This document shows, piece by piece, positions 1 through 10,585 of a stretch of DNA of 64,000 nt. Each line of letters starts with the position of its first letter. Position 1 is the stretch's first letter. The translations under genes were made by a program, and so were the position numbers. The stretch lies in contig JBOZIK010000001.1 in the NCBI GenBank assembly GCA_051453625.1, positions 229,180,844 through 229,244,843 on the forward strand, written 5' to 3'. The notes under the pieces were generated by a model, which did no database searches, was not told where the DNA came from, and was given only the letters and a program-made list of their open reading frames with translations. Origin of the DNA: Welwitschia mirabilis. Lineage: Eukaryota > Gnetophyta > Gnetopsida > Welwitschiales.

Positions 1-559
1 ACCCAACCTCTCTAATTCTTCTACATAATGGACAATTTTGTTGTGCTTCTTATATCACTTGTAATAACTCGCTACTCACCCTCAGGCTATAAATTATATG
101 CCTTCTTTTGCTTAAGAAATTTACCACAACATTAGCCTTTCCTTTATGATAATTTACTGAGAGTCATAGTCCTACAAAAATTTCACTCATCGCCTGTGTC
201 TAAGATTTAAGTTGGATTATGTATGAATGTATTTAAAACTTTTATGATCTGTCCAAACCTCTATTTATTCTTCATAAAGGTAATGCCTCCAAATATTTAG
301 CACATAAATAATAACTACCAATTCTAAATCATGTACAGGATAATTCTTTTCATGGTTCTTTAGCTGTCTGGAAGCATAAGTGATTACCTTATCATCTTAC
401 ATTAAGACTGCTCCTAAAACCCTCACCTAAGGCATCTATGTAAATAGTGTAAGGATTTCCTAATTTTGGTATTCTTAAAACTAGAGCATAAACAATAATG
501 AATTTTAACATTTAAAATGCTTCATCACATGGATTGGTTCATTCAAACTGCGTATTCTT
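1..559 (-). pseudogene. Ty3/gypsy RNase H region, decayed and cut by window edge
   Basis: Read on the minus strand, this continues the reverse transcriptase remnant next to it. Short stretches follow the usual gypsy RNase H order: a segment like PYTIYIDALGEG, where the family has the catalytic-aspartate YTDAS motif, then near the left end a segment like NYHKGKANVV followed by LSKR, where the family has NYHPGKANVVADALSR. Many in-frame stops separate these pieces. In an intact element RNase H degrades RNA in the RNA:DNA hybrid during reverse transcription. Integrase would lie further left, outside the window. The family call is from recognised motifs; inactivity is seen directly from the stops. 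Confidence 0.75.
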
Positions 560-1300
560 CCTAAGCAATGTAGTGAATGAATAAGCTATCTTAGAAAAAA
601 TTTTGATAAACCTTCTATAGTATCTTGCAAGTCTAAGAAAACTTATGACTTCTAATACTGATTCAGGCTTAGGCCAGTTCACAATAGCTTGAAATTTTTC
701 TTCATCTATACTAATTCCTTTTAAAATTACATAACCCAAAAATTTAATTTAAGATAGCCAAAACTCATACTTATTAGACTTTGCATAGAAGTGATTCTTT
801 CATAAAGCATCAAGCACTATGCTCAAATGCTTCTCATGAGCCTCTTTGGTTGGAGAATATACTAGAACATCATCTCTAAAATCCACATTAAATTCAACTA
901 AGTATGCTCAAGAGATACCATTCATCAATGCCATAAATGTTGTTGGTGCATTTGTCAAACCAGAAGTACTCATAATGCCCATACCTATTTTGAGGGTTGT
1001 TTTGAAAACATCTTCTTCTTTGATCCTCAGTTGATGATATCCAGACTTAAGATCAATCTCGAAGAAAACTCTAGCATACTTTAGTTGGTCAAATAGATCC
1101 TATATCCTTGTAAGGAATTCTTGATCATAACTTTATTTAACATTTTGTAATCCATACAAAGTCTTAAACTTCCATCCCTTTTTCAAACAAAAAGTGCTTG
1201 TGTATTCCATGGAGATATGCTTGGCCTAATCAACTCCTTATCTAGCAATGTCTAGTTAACTAATCTTCAACTCTATCAACTTAACAAAAGACATCCTGTA
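560..1300 (-). pseudogene. Ty3/gypsy reverse transcriptase, decayed
   Basis: Minus-strand translation gives gypsy RT landmarks in order: VFFEIDLKSGYHQLRI, GLTNAPTTFMALMN, an active-site box at 869-880 reading F-R-D-D before VLVYS, and the thumb segment FLRLARYYRRFIKIFSKIA. The two catalytic aspartates survive, but the residue before them is arginine instead of a hydrophobic residue. Stops interrupt the upstream fingers region. RT copies the element's RNA into DNA. It lies between the protease (higher coordinates) and RNase H (lower coordinates), the normal gypsy order on the minus strand. A plus-strand ORF at 846-1034 is its antisense shadow. Confidence 0.85.
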
Positions 1301-1639
1301 AGGTGCTCTAGAAATTGGTTTAACACCTAGTTTAAGAGATATTTTGAAATCTTATTTTTTTCTTAGGAACAACTTGGTAGCTCTTCAAAAATAAATCTAC
1401 ATGCTTCTTGACAATAAGTATGTCAAAGATATTTAGCTAAGATTAAAGAAATCCTAAGAATCTAACTATCCCAAGGATTTTACTTTTCCTCACTTCCTTT
1501 ATCACTTGCTTCTTACTTGTCAATCTTTTAAAAATTAGTCTCAAAGAGATAGGCAACCAGACCCTTTCACCATCTGATTTCATCATAATGGCTTTCCTAG
1601 ATAAGTAGTTAATCTAAGCCCTATTTTCCTATAATTAAT

Positions 1640-2069
1640 TCATGCTTAAAATAACATCAAAGTGTTGAATTGGATCTAAAAAGTATACCCTCCAATACTA
1701 ACTTCACAAACAGGAGTTCTATCAAGCACTTGAATAGTACTACCATATGAGATTCTACTATTACTCGACTTTTACTTTGAACTATAGTAAATAACTTTTG
1801 AGACATAAATAAGGATATAAAAGAATCTGTTACTCCTGGATCTAGAAAAGTTCTCATAGAAATATTAAGTAAGATACCTATAGTTTCCAAAATCACTAAC
1901 AGTTGTGCATTTTTCTTGGAAATGGATACATAAAGTTTCTTAATATCAATTGCTTCTTGTTAATTCTTCCTCTGTTTCAAATAATTCCTAATCAAATAAG
2001 GCCCTTTACAATTATAACATTTAGTAGTTTTTAGGTATTTTTGCCTAGCACCTGTAGAGGTAGATGATG
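1640..2069 (-). pseudogene. Ty3/gypsy zinc knuckle and aspartic protease, decayed
   Basis: On the minus strand a CCHC-like knuckle appears first (about 1960-2030), beginning CYNCKGPY. The histidine and last cysteine of the CX2CX4HX4C pattern are replaced, so it should not bind zinc. Then an open stretch at 1657-1896 contains FLDPGVTDSFIS, the position of the retroviral-type protease motif DTGA-SHSFIS. The catalytic triplet is D-P-G instead of D-T/S-G. The protease normally cuts the Gag-Pol polyprotein. The order gag, knuckle, protease, RT is as expected for Ty3/gypsy. Both domains look inactive. Confidence 0.7.
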
Positions 2070-2870
2070 GTGTTGCTAATGCCTTTCCTCTAGCTTGAGA
2101 TTGCCTTGCCTCCATCTTATTTACTTTAGCAGTCTCATTCTATTCTTTACCTCAAGCTGCTCTTGAGTTCCTAAAGAAAGTCTCTTTTTAGCTTAGAATC
2201 CTTTTTGATCTTGAGGATTCCCATACTTGTCCTTGAAATTTCTGCTATTACCCCAAGATTCCTCGACCAATCTATCCTTTTCCAAGGCCTTAGTAAATGT
2301 CATTAGCTGAAATATCTTCACCTGTCTCTAAGTTAAGGGGTGTAGACTAGCTATCAACTTGTAAATCTTAACTACCTCAGAAACAACTATCTCAGGTACA
2401 TATCACAAGAGTTGCATAAACCTATTATCATACTAAGCCTACTTGAGGTTGTAGAATTCCTTAACCTTTTCATTTTTATAGTATTCAAAAATATATCTGG
2501 CTTGAAATCGTTCCTCAAAATGATCCTAAAGCAACTATTCAAAAAAGATATATTGTACTTTTTTTTCATTCCACCACAGAGTTGCACTTGCCTTGAGTTG
2601 ATAAACAGCTAGAATATCCTTCTGCTCATAGGTAAAGTTGAACAGCCCTAGTGCCCTACTAATGGTGATCAACCAATCTTATTCTTTAGTTGCATTATCA
2701 GATTCTTCAAAGATTGGAGGATTTGTTTGCTTGAAATGCATCATTAAGGTATTATGTTTGGCTCTATTACATTCCTTACTTTATTTTATAAAATGCTAAA
2801 GCATATATTGAATTATAACTATTGTTATTATGTTTATGAAATCTTTTATCTATAACCATTACTGATCTCA
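2070..2870 (-). pseudogene. Ty3/gypsy gag (capsid) region, decayed
   Basis: The minus-strand reading resembles the plant Retrotrans_gag domain. It has a segment like HFKQTNPPIFEES near 2740-2700, then a tract like ATLWWNEK, then KVKEFYNLK, which fits the family's KEREFYNLKQG box. Stops and a broken frame show it is not translatable. Gag forms the virus-like particle of the element. Its 5' limit is uncertain; the sequence stops being recognisable near 2870, where LTR-like DNA begins. The identity is by motif recall, not by alignment. Confidence 0.6.
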
Positions 2871-2950
2871 TTCTATTATTTACAATTTATGATAAATTTA
2901 TTTATTATGTAGCTTATTTCTAGTGGTCAAGTTACAATGGGATATGATAG

Positions 2951-2964
2951 TGGAATCAAAACCA
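2951..2964 (+). promoter_or_regulatory. Degenerate tRNA-Met-type primer-binding site
   Basis: TGGAATCAAAACCA differs at three positions from TGGTATCAGAGCCA, which is complementary to the 3' end of plant initiator tRNA-Met. It lies one base after a plausible LTR end. It is isolated, because no intact element can be drawn around it. Confidence 0.4.
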
Positions 2965-3214
2965 TTTTACAAGAATAGCAGTGGGATTTGATAACTCTAA
3001 AAATTCTTGATCCTCTTGAGTCCTTATAAATAAGAACCTTTTTTACTTAGTCTTGATCTTTGAGAACTTCCTAGCCATGAATTTTCTTTTTGAGATTGTT
3101 TATCTTTGAGTCTTTATAGATTAATGAATAGCATTGGTGGATCTTAGAAATGTCAATCCCATAGTGCATTATGACTTAGGTTTTCCTTCTTCAATTTATT
3201 CTATAAAGTTTTAT

Positions 3215-3900
3215 TGTATCTTTTGTATGCTTTAGGCACTTATTATTACATATCTTATAAGATTCTCATAGTTACTTGCAATTTTTCTTACATACCTTAT
3301 AGGACTCTATTGAATTTATTTTTTCTTCTATAATCTAGTATTTTTTTAAAATAAGTTTCATGTTTATTCTTCATTTTCATATACTATAATGCTTGTTGAT
3401 CTTATTCCTTTCTTATGTAACTCTAGGAATTTCTCACATCTTTTGTATGGTTTAGGTGCTTATTCTTATGTAACTTGTAAGACTCCCATATATACTTGTA
3501 ATATTTCTTGCATGCTTCCATGGCTTTGTTGAATTCTTACTCTATTAAATTATGATTTAGTATGTCTATATAACTAAGCTTTATGTTTCTTGTGATTTTC
3601 ATAGATTATAGGGCCTGTTAATTTTCTTATATGATTTGGGCTTCTTTTTCTTACACCTTTTCTATGGTTTAGGCTGCTTATTCTTACATATTTACATATT
3701 TTGTATTGTCTAGGTTTTTGTTTTTGTTTTTTTTTTTTTTTAATATATCTTTACATATTTCTTATAGTTTTCTAGCATCTTTTACACTAGTGTCATCTTA
3801 CATTTCAAATATGATTCTATTATATTCTTGTATCTTTTGTGTGATCTAGGATTTCTCTTAAATACTTATATGTTTTCTTGCATGCTTACATAACTATAGA
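3215..3900. repeat. Degenerate tandem repeat, period about 220 bp
   Basis: A segment starting TTTTGTATG-(C/G)-TTTAGG recurs at 3221 and 3441, exactly 220 bases apart. A weaker copy is near 3658 and a partial copy near 3834. Within each unit the phrases for 'cttattcttac', 'gcatgctt' and 'gaattctt' recur in the same order. Such arrays are common in LTRs and untranslated leaders of large plant retroelements. Confidence 0.55.
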
Positions 3901-5487
3901 AAATTTTTGTTTCTCTTATTATATGAACACTTTTATCTTTAAATTATCGCCTATCCATTTCTTAATTTAGGGTAAACTTCACTTTTTAATATTCCCTATC
4001 TTTTAACTTGATTTATCTTCTTTAAGTAAAGTAGTATCTTCAATATGTTCATTCCTTAGAAAATTTTAAAATAATTATTCTAAATTATGAATCTTGTTTA
4101 GGCTATAATACAATCTTGTACCTATAAAGATTATGAAATTAGAACTAAATAGAATAATTAGCTATCAAACCTCAAAAGGAAAACCTTTGTTGCACTCCCA
4201 TTGGCTTTAGGAGTGTGATGCTAAATCAAAAAGGATGAATTGCACATCTTTATATATTGTACCCACTAGGGATGTCTATGTGAACGTTAGGATGAAACAT
4301 CTACTATACTTCTATTATTTGTAAAATGTACCTCTAAACATTATAGGAATTATCAACACTCCTTCTTGTAGGGCACCTCTAAATTACGGAAATTGGAATA
4401 CAACTCTGTGATGCTAGAAAATTAAATGAATTATAAGAAATACAAATAAAGCTTAAAATCTTGTTTCTTGTATTGGCATATTCTAGTCTTCAATGTATCT
4501 TATGGTATAAGCTTACTCTCATGTATTGATTTTATCCTTTTGATTTTAGTCATCTTTCTTTCCTTTCTCTACTACTTGAGCCATACTAGGGACTGTGATG
4601 AACACAGTTCTCATACTATATATTATTATGTAGGTTTAAGTGTAGACATATATTCTAACCATTAATAAAGGAATATTTGTATCACATTCAGACTTTTAAG
4701 GTTTAAACACTTAGCCTAAAAGTTTAATTAAAATAAATTTTATTGTTATAGAATCCATAAGATAAATTAGTTATAACACTTATTATTACTATCATTGAGA
4801 TATAGTTATATTGTGAAAAATTTATGCTATAACTTCTTATTTCAAGTTCTTTCATTTGTAATAGCCATAATATTATTCATATTATAACTTCTTGGTAATT
4901 AATCATGATATTTTATGACTAAGGTAGTGGTTAAAGTAGTGGTTATGTTAGTGGATAAGTTAGTGGTTGCATTATTTTCCTTATTTAATGTTATACTTTT
5001 CCCTTTTTTAAACATGGAAATTATATTTATGAGGTGGCTCATTTTTATTCCTTATTTTAATAAATGCATTATTATTTATTNNNNNNNNNNNNNNNNNNNN
5101 NNNNNNNNNNNNNNNNNNNNNNNNNNNNNNNNNNNNNNNNNNNNNNNNNNNNNNNNNNNNNNNNNNNNNNNNNNNNNNNNATGCTATAACTTTTTAATTT
5201 TAAATTCTTTCATGTGTAATAGCCATAATATTATTCATTTTTGTAGATTCTTGGTAGATAATCATGATCTTCATGGATAAGGTAGTGGTTAGAGTAGTGG
5301 TTATGTTACTGCATAAATTAGTGGTTGCATTATTTTTCATGTTTAATAGTTGTAGCTTTTCTTTATTTAAACATGAAAATTATTCTTATGAGATGGATTA
5401 TTTTTATTACTTATTTTAATAAATGCACTATTATTTGTTATGATAAATATTATGCACCTAGTGACCTGGCAAGGTAACAAAATCCTC

Positions 5488-5575
5488 ACCATTTTCACCA
5501 CCTTCACCATTTTCATCACTTCATCACCTTCATCACTTCCATCATCTTCATCACTTCCACAACCTTTACCATCCT
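5488..5575. repeat. 9-bp minisatellite (TTCAYCACY-like) in 5' LTR
   Basis: About nine imperfect units of a C-rich 9-mer of the form TTCACCACC/TTCATCACT run in tandem, just upstream of the TATA box. The matching tract in the 3' LTR is at 16078-16150. It is the most C-rich stretch in an otherwise AT-rich LTR. Confidence 0.6.
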
Positions 5576-5632
5576 ATTCTCTGATGGTGTCTCTTTGTAC
5601 TATCATGTCTTTTCATAGTCTTCATCCTTAGC

Positions 5633-5639
5633 TATAAAT
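5633..5639 (+). promoter_or_regulatory. TATA box of 5' LTR
   Basis: TATAAAT lies about 950 bp into the LTR, followed by a pyrimidine-rich stretch (CTTCTTCTTCTCTCATT). The matching site in the 3' LTR is TATAAATAG at 16208. Conservation in both copies supports a real LTR promoter. If so, U3 is about 1 kb and R plus U5 is over 4 kb. Confidence 0.5.
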
Positions 5640-7559
5640 GGAATCTTCTTCTTCTCTCATTGCATATCTTGAAAAAGCCTTTTCTATCAAATCTTGATAA
5701 ATTTAACTTGGAGCTCATAAGCCCTTGGAATCATGGATCTTCAAAAGTTTTCAATCTTCATATTAATTTTGGGTATGGTTTTTGGTTTGGTTTATTTCTT
5801 GTTTGTTCTTGAATTACTTATTTTCTTATATTTCTTTCTATTTTATAATGCTTGCATTCTCAAAAGCCTTGTTTGATATCTCATATTTTGATTAAAGCTT
5901 GTAAGTTTTATTTATAAATTGAACACCATGTGTTATAAGTTACTTAGGATTCTTTCATCTCCTTTAACTTAATCTTGGTAACCCTTTGTTGACTTGTATA
6001 TGATAAATACTAAATTGTTGAAAACTTTTCCTAGAGAGTAAAGGGAATGAATGGTCCCCTCTAGATATGTTGGCTTGACATACATTAAAATTATAATCAA
6101 AGAGTAAAGGGAGTAAATTGGTCCCCTCTGTATATGTATGCATCTAGACTTCTATGATTTGTTTAAGGTCTTGGTCATGCTTGATTTACTTGAGAATCCT
6201 ATCTTGTGCTTGGAAAACATCCCACTTATCTAAACCTTACCATGAATCATACTAGGAACTATGAAGGTTATAATTCTCACACCATGCTTGCATGTACAGG
6301 ATCTACTCTTAAGAAGGCCTTGAAATGAGTTAGTTGATTCAAGATGGATTAAGTGCTATTTCATGCTTATTGTTGAAGAACCTTGGAGGTCCCGAATAAA
6401 TTGTATTAATTTTGTAAATAAAGATTTATACTAATATTTACTTTTAAGAATATGTATATACTTTTATAAATATTATCTCTCTCNNNNNNNNNNNNNNNNN
6501 NNNNNNNNNNNNNNNNNNNNNNNNNNNNNNNNNNNNNNNNNNNNNNNNNNNNNNNNNNNNNNNNNNNNNNNNNNNNNNNNNNNNNNNNNNNNNNNNNNNN
6601 NNNNNNNNNNNNNNNNNNNNNNNNNNNNNNNNNNNNNNNNNNNNNNNNNNNNNNNNNNNNNNNNNNNNNNNNNNNNNNNNNNNNNNNNNNNNNNNNNNNN
6701 NNNNNNNNNNNNNNNNNNNNNNNNNNNNNNNNNNNNNNNNNNNNNNNNNNNNNNNNNNNNNNNNNNNNNNNNNNNNNNNNNNNNNNNNNNNNNNNNNNNN
6801 NNNNNNNNNNNNNNNNNNNNNNNNNNNNNNNNNNNNNNNNNNNNNNNNNNNNNNNNNNNNNNNNNNNNNNNNNNNNNNNNNNNNNNNNNNNNNNNNNNNN
6901 NNNNNNNNNNNNNNNNNNNNNNNNNNNNNNNNNNNNNNNNNNNNNNNNNNNNNNNNNNNNNNNNNNNNNNNNNNNNNNNNNNNNNNNNNNNNNNNNNNNN
7001 NNNNNNNNNNNNNNNNNNNNNNNNNNNNNNNNNNNNNNNNNNNNNNNNNNNNNNNNNNNNNNNNNNNNNNNNNNNNNNNNNNNNNNNNNNNNNNNNNNNN
7101 NNNNNNNNNNNNNNNNNNNNNNNNNNNNNNNNNNNNNNNNNNNNNNNNNNNNNNNNNNNNNNNNNNNNNNNNNNTCTAGGAAGATTTTGAATGTTTAATT
7201 ACTTGTAATATAAGAGTTATGTTTATAGATTGTGATTTTTTTGTACTTTAAAATTAGCCATATATTATTTATTTTTAACAATTTTTTAGTATTTAATGAT
7301 ATAAATGCTTAATAGAGAAATAAATGATTAAGTGCTTATTAGATATCTAAGTACAAGTTCTAATAGAGAGATTTCATTCTAGATCTATTTTTATACAATA
7401 TACATTTTAGGAAGAACTTAGACCTGATGGATAAGAAGATGTTTAGTGGGCACCTTAAATTAACTTATATTGTAAAATAAATTAGTAATAATTTACATAC
7501 AACCTTAGCATATAATTTATATAGGGATTAATAATTTTCTTTTATTAAAGAATAGGTAA

Positions 7560-7660
7560 TAATAAAATGTGTTTTTATAAACTTGAACTCATGACCCTCT
7601 CCTTTCTGTCCTATCCAATACATAGTACCATCTAGACCTCACAACACTATGTTAAATATA
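7560..7660 (-). mobile_element. tRNA-derived SINE fragment inside 5' LTR
   Basis: On the minus strand this reads like a decayed tRNA: GGTCTAGATGGTA, about 40 bases, then GAGTTCAAGTTT, which resembles the pol III B box GGTTCGANNCC. The same sequence is in the 3' LTR at 17450-17550. It was therefore part of the LTR before the element inserted here. Start and end are approximate. Confidence 0.45.
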
Positions 7661-10386
7661 TTTAATATTATGTTATGGGCTATCATATTTCTAACCTAGC
7701 CAAAGTAGGTAGTAAAATGTTGTTTTAAGGATTTGAACATGCAACCATTAACTCCAATGCCTTAATAATTAACTCTAATGCCTTAATGATTTACTCAATG
7801 CCACTCAGGCAATGAGAGCAATCTAAAACATGGCCTTAAGTGTCTTTACATATGGTCAATGTAGATATCTATAATGAAATGCTCAATAGTCCCTTGAAAA
7901 CTGAGTGACGGAATTAGTTTCTAAAGGAAAATACCATAGAAACCTCTATGCAGATTGACCTCCCTATGATCTAATACTTCTTTTGATTACATCTTAGACC
8001 TAATAAAGCACTCATACCTTCATAGCATCTATTTTGTAAGACTATGAAGACTCAACACTCACATCTGATTAAGAGAAAATCCAAGACTCGAAGAAATGTT
8101 ATATTTCATAAGAGTATANNNNNNNNNNNNNNNNNNNNNNNNNNNNNNNNNNNNNNNNNNNNNNNNGTGTGGAGGAAGTGTCAAGCATTATTAATAAATT
8201 TAACACAACTTCTTTCTTTAAAGTTCAGCTTTTAGATTTAGATTATTACTTAAGTCATTCTAGTTGCTTCTCTCACACATGTTAGGTGAAGCTTTTAAGA
8301 TATTGGCCTTATGTGTCTTACTCACTTCAATTTTTTTAATAACCATTAGTAAGCTATTAATCCACTAATGTATTTAAATGAATATTTCAATGACAATTTG
8401 AATATTCACAATTAACAATAGTAAAAGTAAAATTCAAATTGAGTTCCAGAAAAGAAATTTTAATAAACATCTCTAATAATAGATCCCATCAAAAAGGTTA
8501 AGAAGACTTTTTGCATTAAGTACTTGACTTACTTAAGAAAAATAGAAAAGTAGAATATTTCATGTGCTAGACATCATTGGCTATTTGGATCTTTCAACCC
8601 TTTTTAACAAATCTTTCTAGTGTCTTCTTCTTTGTGTTATAAATCAATGCTTCTTCTTTTTTTTCCAACACCCCTCACTCCTAGCATGTGTGTTACTAGT
8701 ATTATAAGATGCATTAGTTACCTTCTCTAGTACATTTTATTTGAGTCTAATCTCTCTATCCATGAGATATTAGTTGTGAATTGAACTATTTTTATGTTAA
8801 TTTATTTCAGGAAATGCTCTATTCCATAACCACCTGTAAGCATGTAGACATTCTGGCATCTTCTGCTTAATATCTCTATTGTAATAAGTCCCTTTTTTTC
8901 CCAAGTCAATTCCTCCCCTACCTATCATCGAACACCATCATTTACTTAGGCTAATCTAAGCTAAGAACATCCTTTCAAGAAAAGCTACATAGATCTGCTC
9001 TGAATCACACTTGCATAGTTAACTGAAACACTCTACGGAAGTGCTTACAGGGAGTAATATATATCTATGTAAACTCCCTTTTAAGAATGTAATTAATCAC
9101 TTTATACCAAAATGTATGATAGTTGGATTGGATATCAAGGGTACTTTGTAAATGATAGGTATAGAATTTGAATTCATGGGGTGACTTCTCTTGGGTTATG
9201 CTTATTTTCATCATTATACCCTTTAATTTTTAACTTAGCCTACTTAAAGCTTGATATTGTGATTATCTTTATGTCTGGGTCAACTAAAATATTTTTAACT
9301 AATACATTTATAGATCATGATGATTCTTTACACAAATGTATATTTAACATATAAATTATTATCAATATATCAAGTGTCTAATATGTATTTACATATTGGT
9401 AAGTAACATTGCCAAAATAACTGATTCAAGGAAAACCCTATTAGGTTGTAAAATTAAATCTTAATTTAAAATTATATAGAAATATTATTTTTCTAACATA
9501 AACTTATGGTTATTTTTACTCTTAAACATAAATTTTTATGTGCATCCTTGAATAAATATTAAGTAGTAAGACTTATAACTAGATTTGGCATAATACATCA
9601 TATAATATATGTATGTGTATACATATATATATATATATATATGAATACAACTATAACCCTAGGTTTTATAATGAATTCTTAATTAATGTGTTAAAAAAAT
9701 NNNNNNNNNNNNNNNNNNNNNNNNNNNNNNNNNNNNNNNNNNNNNNNNNNNNNNNNNNNNNNNNNNNNNNNNNNNNNNNNNNNNNNNNNNNNNNNNNNNN
9801 NNNNNNNNNNNNNNNNNNNNNNNNNNNNNNNNNNNNNNNNNNNNNNNNNNNNNNNNNNNNNNNNNNNNNNNNNNNNNNNNNNNNNNNNNNNNNNNNNNNN
9901 NNNNNNNNNNNNNNNNNNNNNNNNNNNNNNNNNNNNNNNNNNNNNNNNNNNNNNNNNNNNNNNNNNNNNNNNNNNNNNNNNNNNNNNNNNNNNNNNNNNN
10001 NNNNNNNNNNNNNNNNNNNNNNNNNNNNNNNNNNNNNNNNNNNNNNNNNNNNNNNNNNNNNNNNNNNNNNNNNNNNNNNNNNNNNNNNNNNNNNNNNNNN
10101 NNNNNNNNNNNNNNNNNNNNNNNNNNNNNNNNNNNNNNNNNNNNNNNNNNNNNNNNNNNNNNNNNNNNNNNNNNNNNNNNNNNNNNNNNNNNNNNNNNNN
10201 NNNNNNNNNNNNNNNNNNNNNNNNNNNNNNNNNNNNNNNNNNNNNNNNNNNNNNNNNNNNNNNNNNNNNNNNNNNNNNNNTAATGTGTTAAAAAAATTTA
10301 TACGTTAAAATATCTTTTACATAAACAACTCTCATATGATAATTTAATGACTAATTATATTTAGAATGTTTCTAGACATAACATTT

Positions 10387-10398
10387 TGGTATCAAAGC
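10387..10398 (+). promoter_or_regulatory. Primer-binding site (initiator tRNA-Met type)
   Basis: TGGTATCAAAGC differs by one base from TGGTATCAGAGC, the complement of the initiator tRNA-Met 3' end. It starts three bases after the LTR terminus. It would prime minus-strand DNA synthesis and fixes the element's orientation as plus. Confidence 0.75.
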
Positions 10399-10585
10399 AC
10401 TAGGTTGCGATTTCACTGGGTGTAGTTATTATGAAGGCATTATACATTTTAACATTAAAACCTAGCTCATGATTTCAATGGGAATAATTGTACTAAAGCT
10501 ACTAGAAGTTTCAACACTAGAGCCTAGGATGTAATTTTGCTACAGATAATTGTTGTAAAGATATTTTAGAATTTAACATGAGAGC
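10390..10585 (+). repeat. About 62-bp degenerate tandem repeat next to the primer site
   Basis: Three units follow the primer site. Each starts with a variant of AACAYTAGAGCCTAGG (ATCAAAGCACTAGG, ATTAAAACCTAGC, ACTAGAGCCTAGG) and each has a GATTTCAATGGG/ATTTTGCTACAG block and a GTTATTATGAAG-like block. A fourth start (ATGAGAGCATG) is near 10578. Confidence 0.5.

Larger units (their letters stand above)
2871..4679. other. Non-coding LTR/leader-like DNA between two elements
   Basis: No gene was found. The motif TGGAATCAAAACCA at 2951-2964 resembles the plus-strand primer-binding site TGGTATCAGAGCCA. It directly follows GGGATATGATA, a plausible decayed LTR end, so an older plus-strand LTR may stop at 2949. 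A TATA-like TATAAATAA lies near 3025. Tandem repeats follow from 3215. At about 4583-4617 a short stretch matches a segment inside the giant LTRs to the right, including the small hairpin described in the findings. Which element owns this DNA is unresolved. Confidence 0.4.
4680..10383 (+). repeat. 5' LTR of LARD-like element
   Basis: This copy aligns along its whole length with 15031-20307. It contains N runs at 5081-5180, 6484-7174, 8119-8166 and 9701-10280. The run at 6484 corresponds to only a few tens of bases in the other LTR, and the run at 9701 to none. About 250 bp on either side of the 5081 gap (4827-5080 and 5181-5430) are diverged copies of one segment that is single in the 3' LTR. 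A TATA box is at 5633. A (TA)n tract near 9620-9641 is absent from the other LTR, so it expanded after insertion. Confidence 0.8.

Noticed and set aside
846-1034. Plus-strand ORF of 62 residues
   Set aside because: Antisense of the minus-strand gypsy RT, which has clear family motifs.
5488-5575. CRISPR-like array
   Set aside because: Contiguous 9-bp minisatellite without spacers, in a plant LTR.
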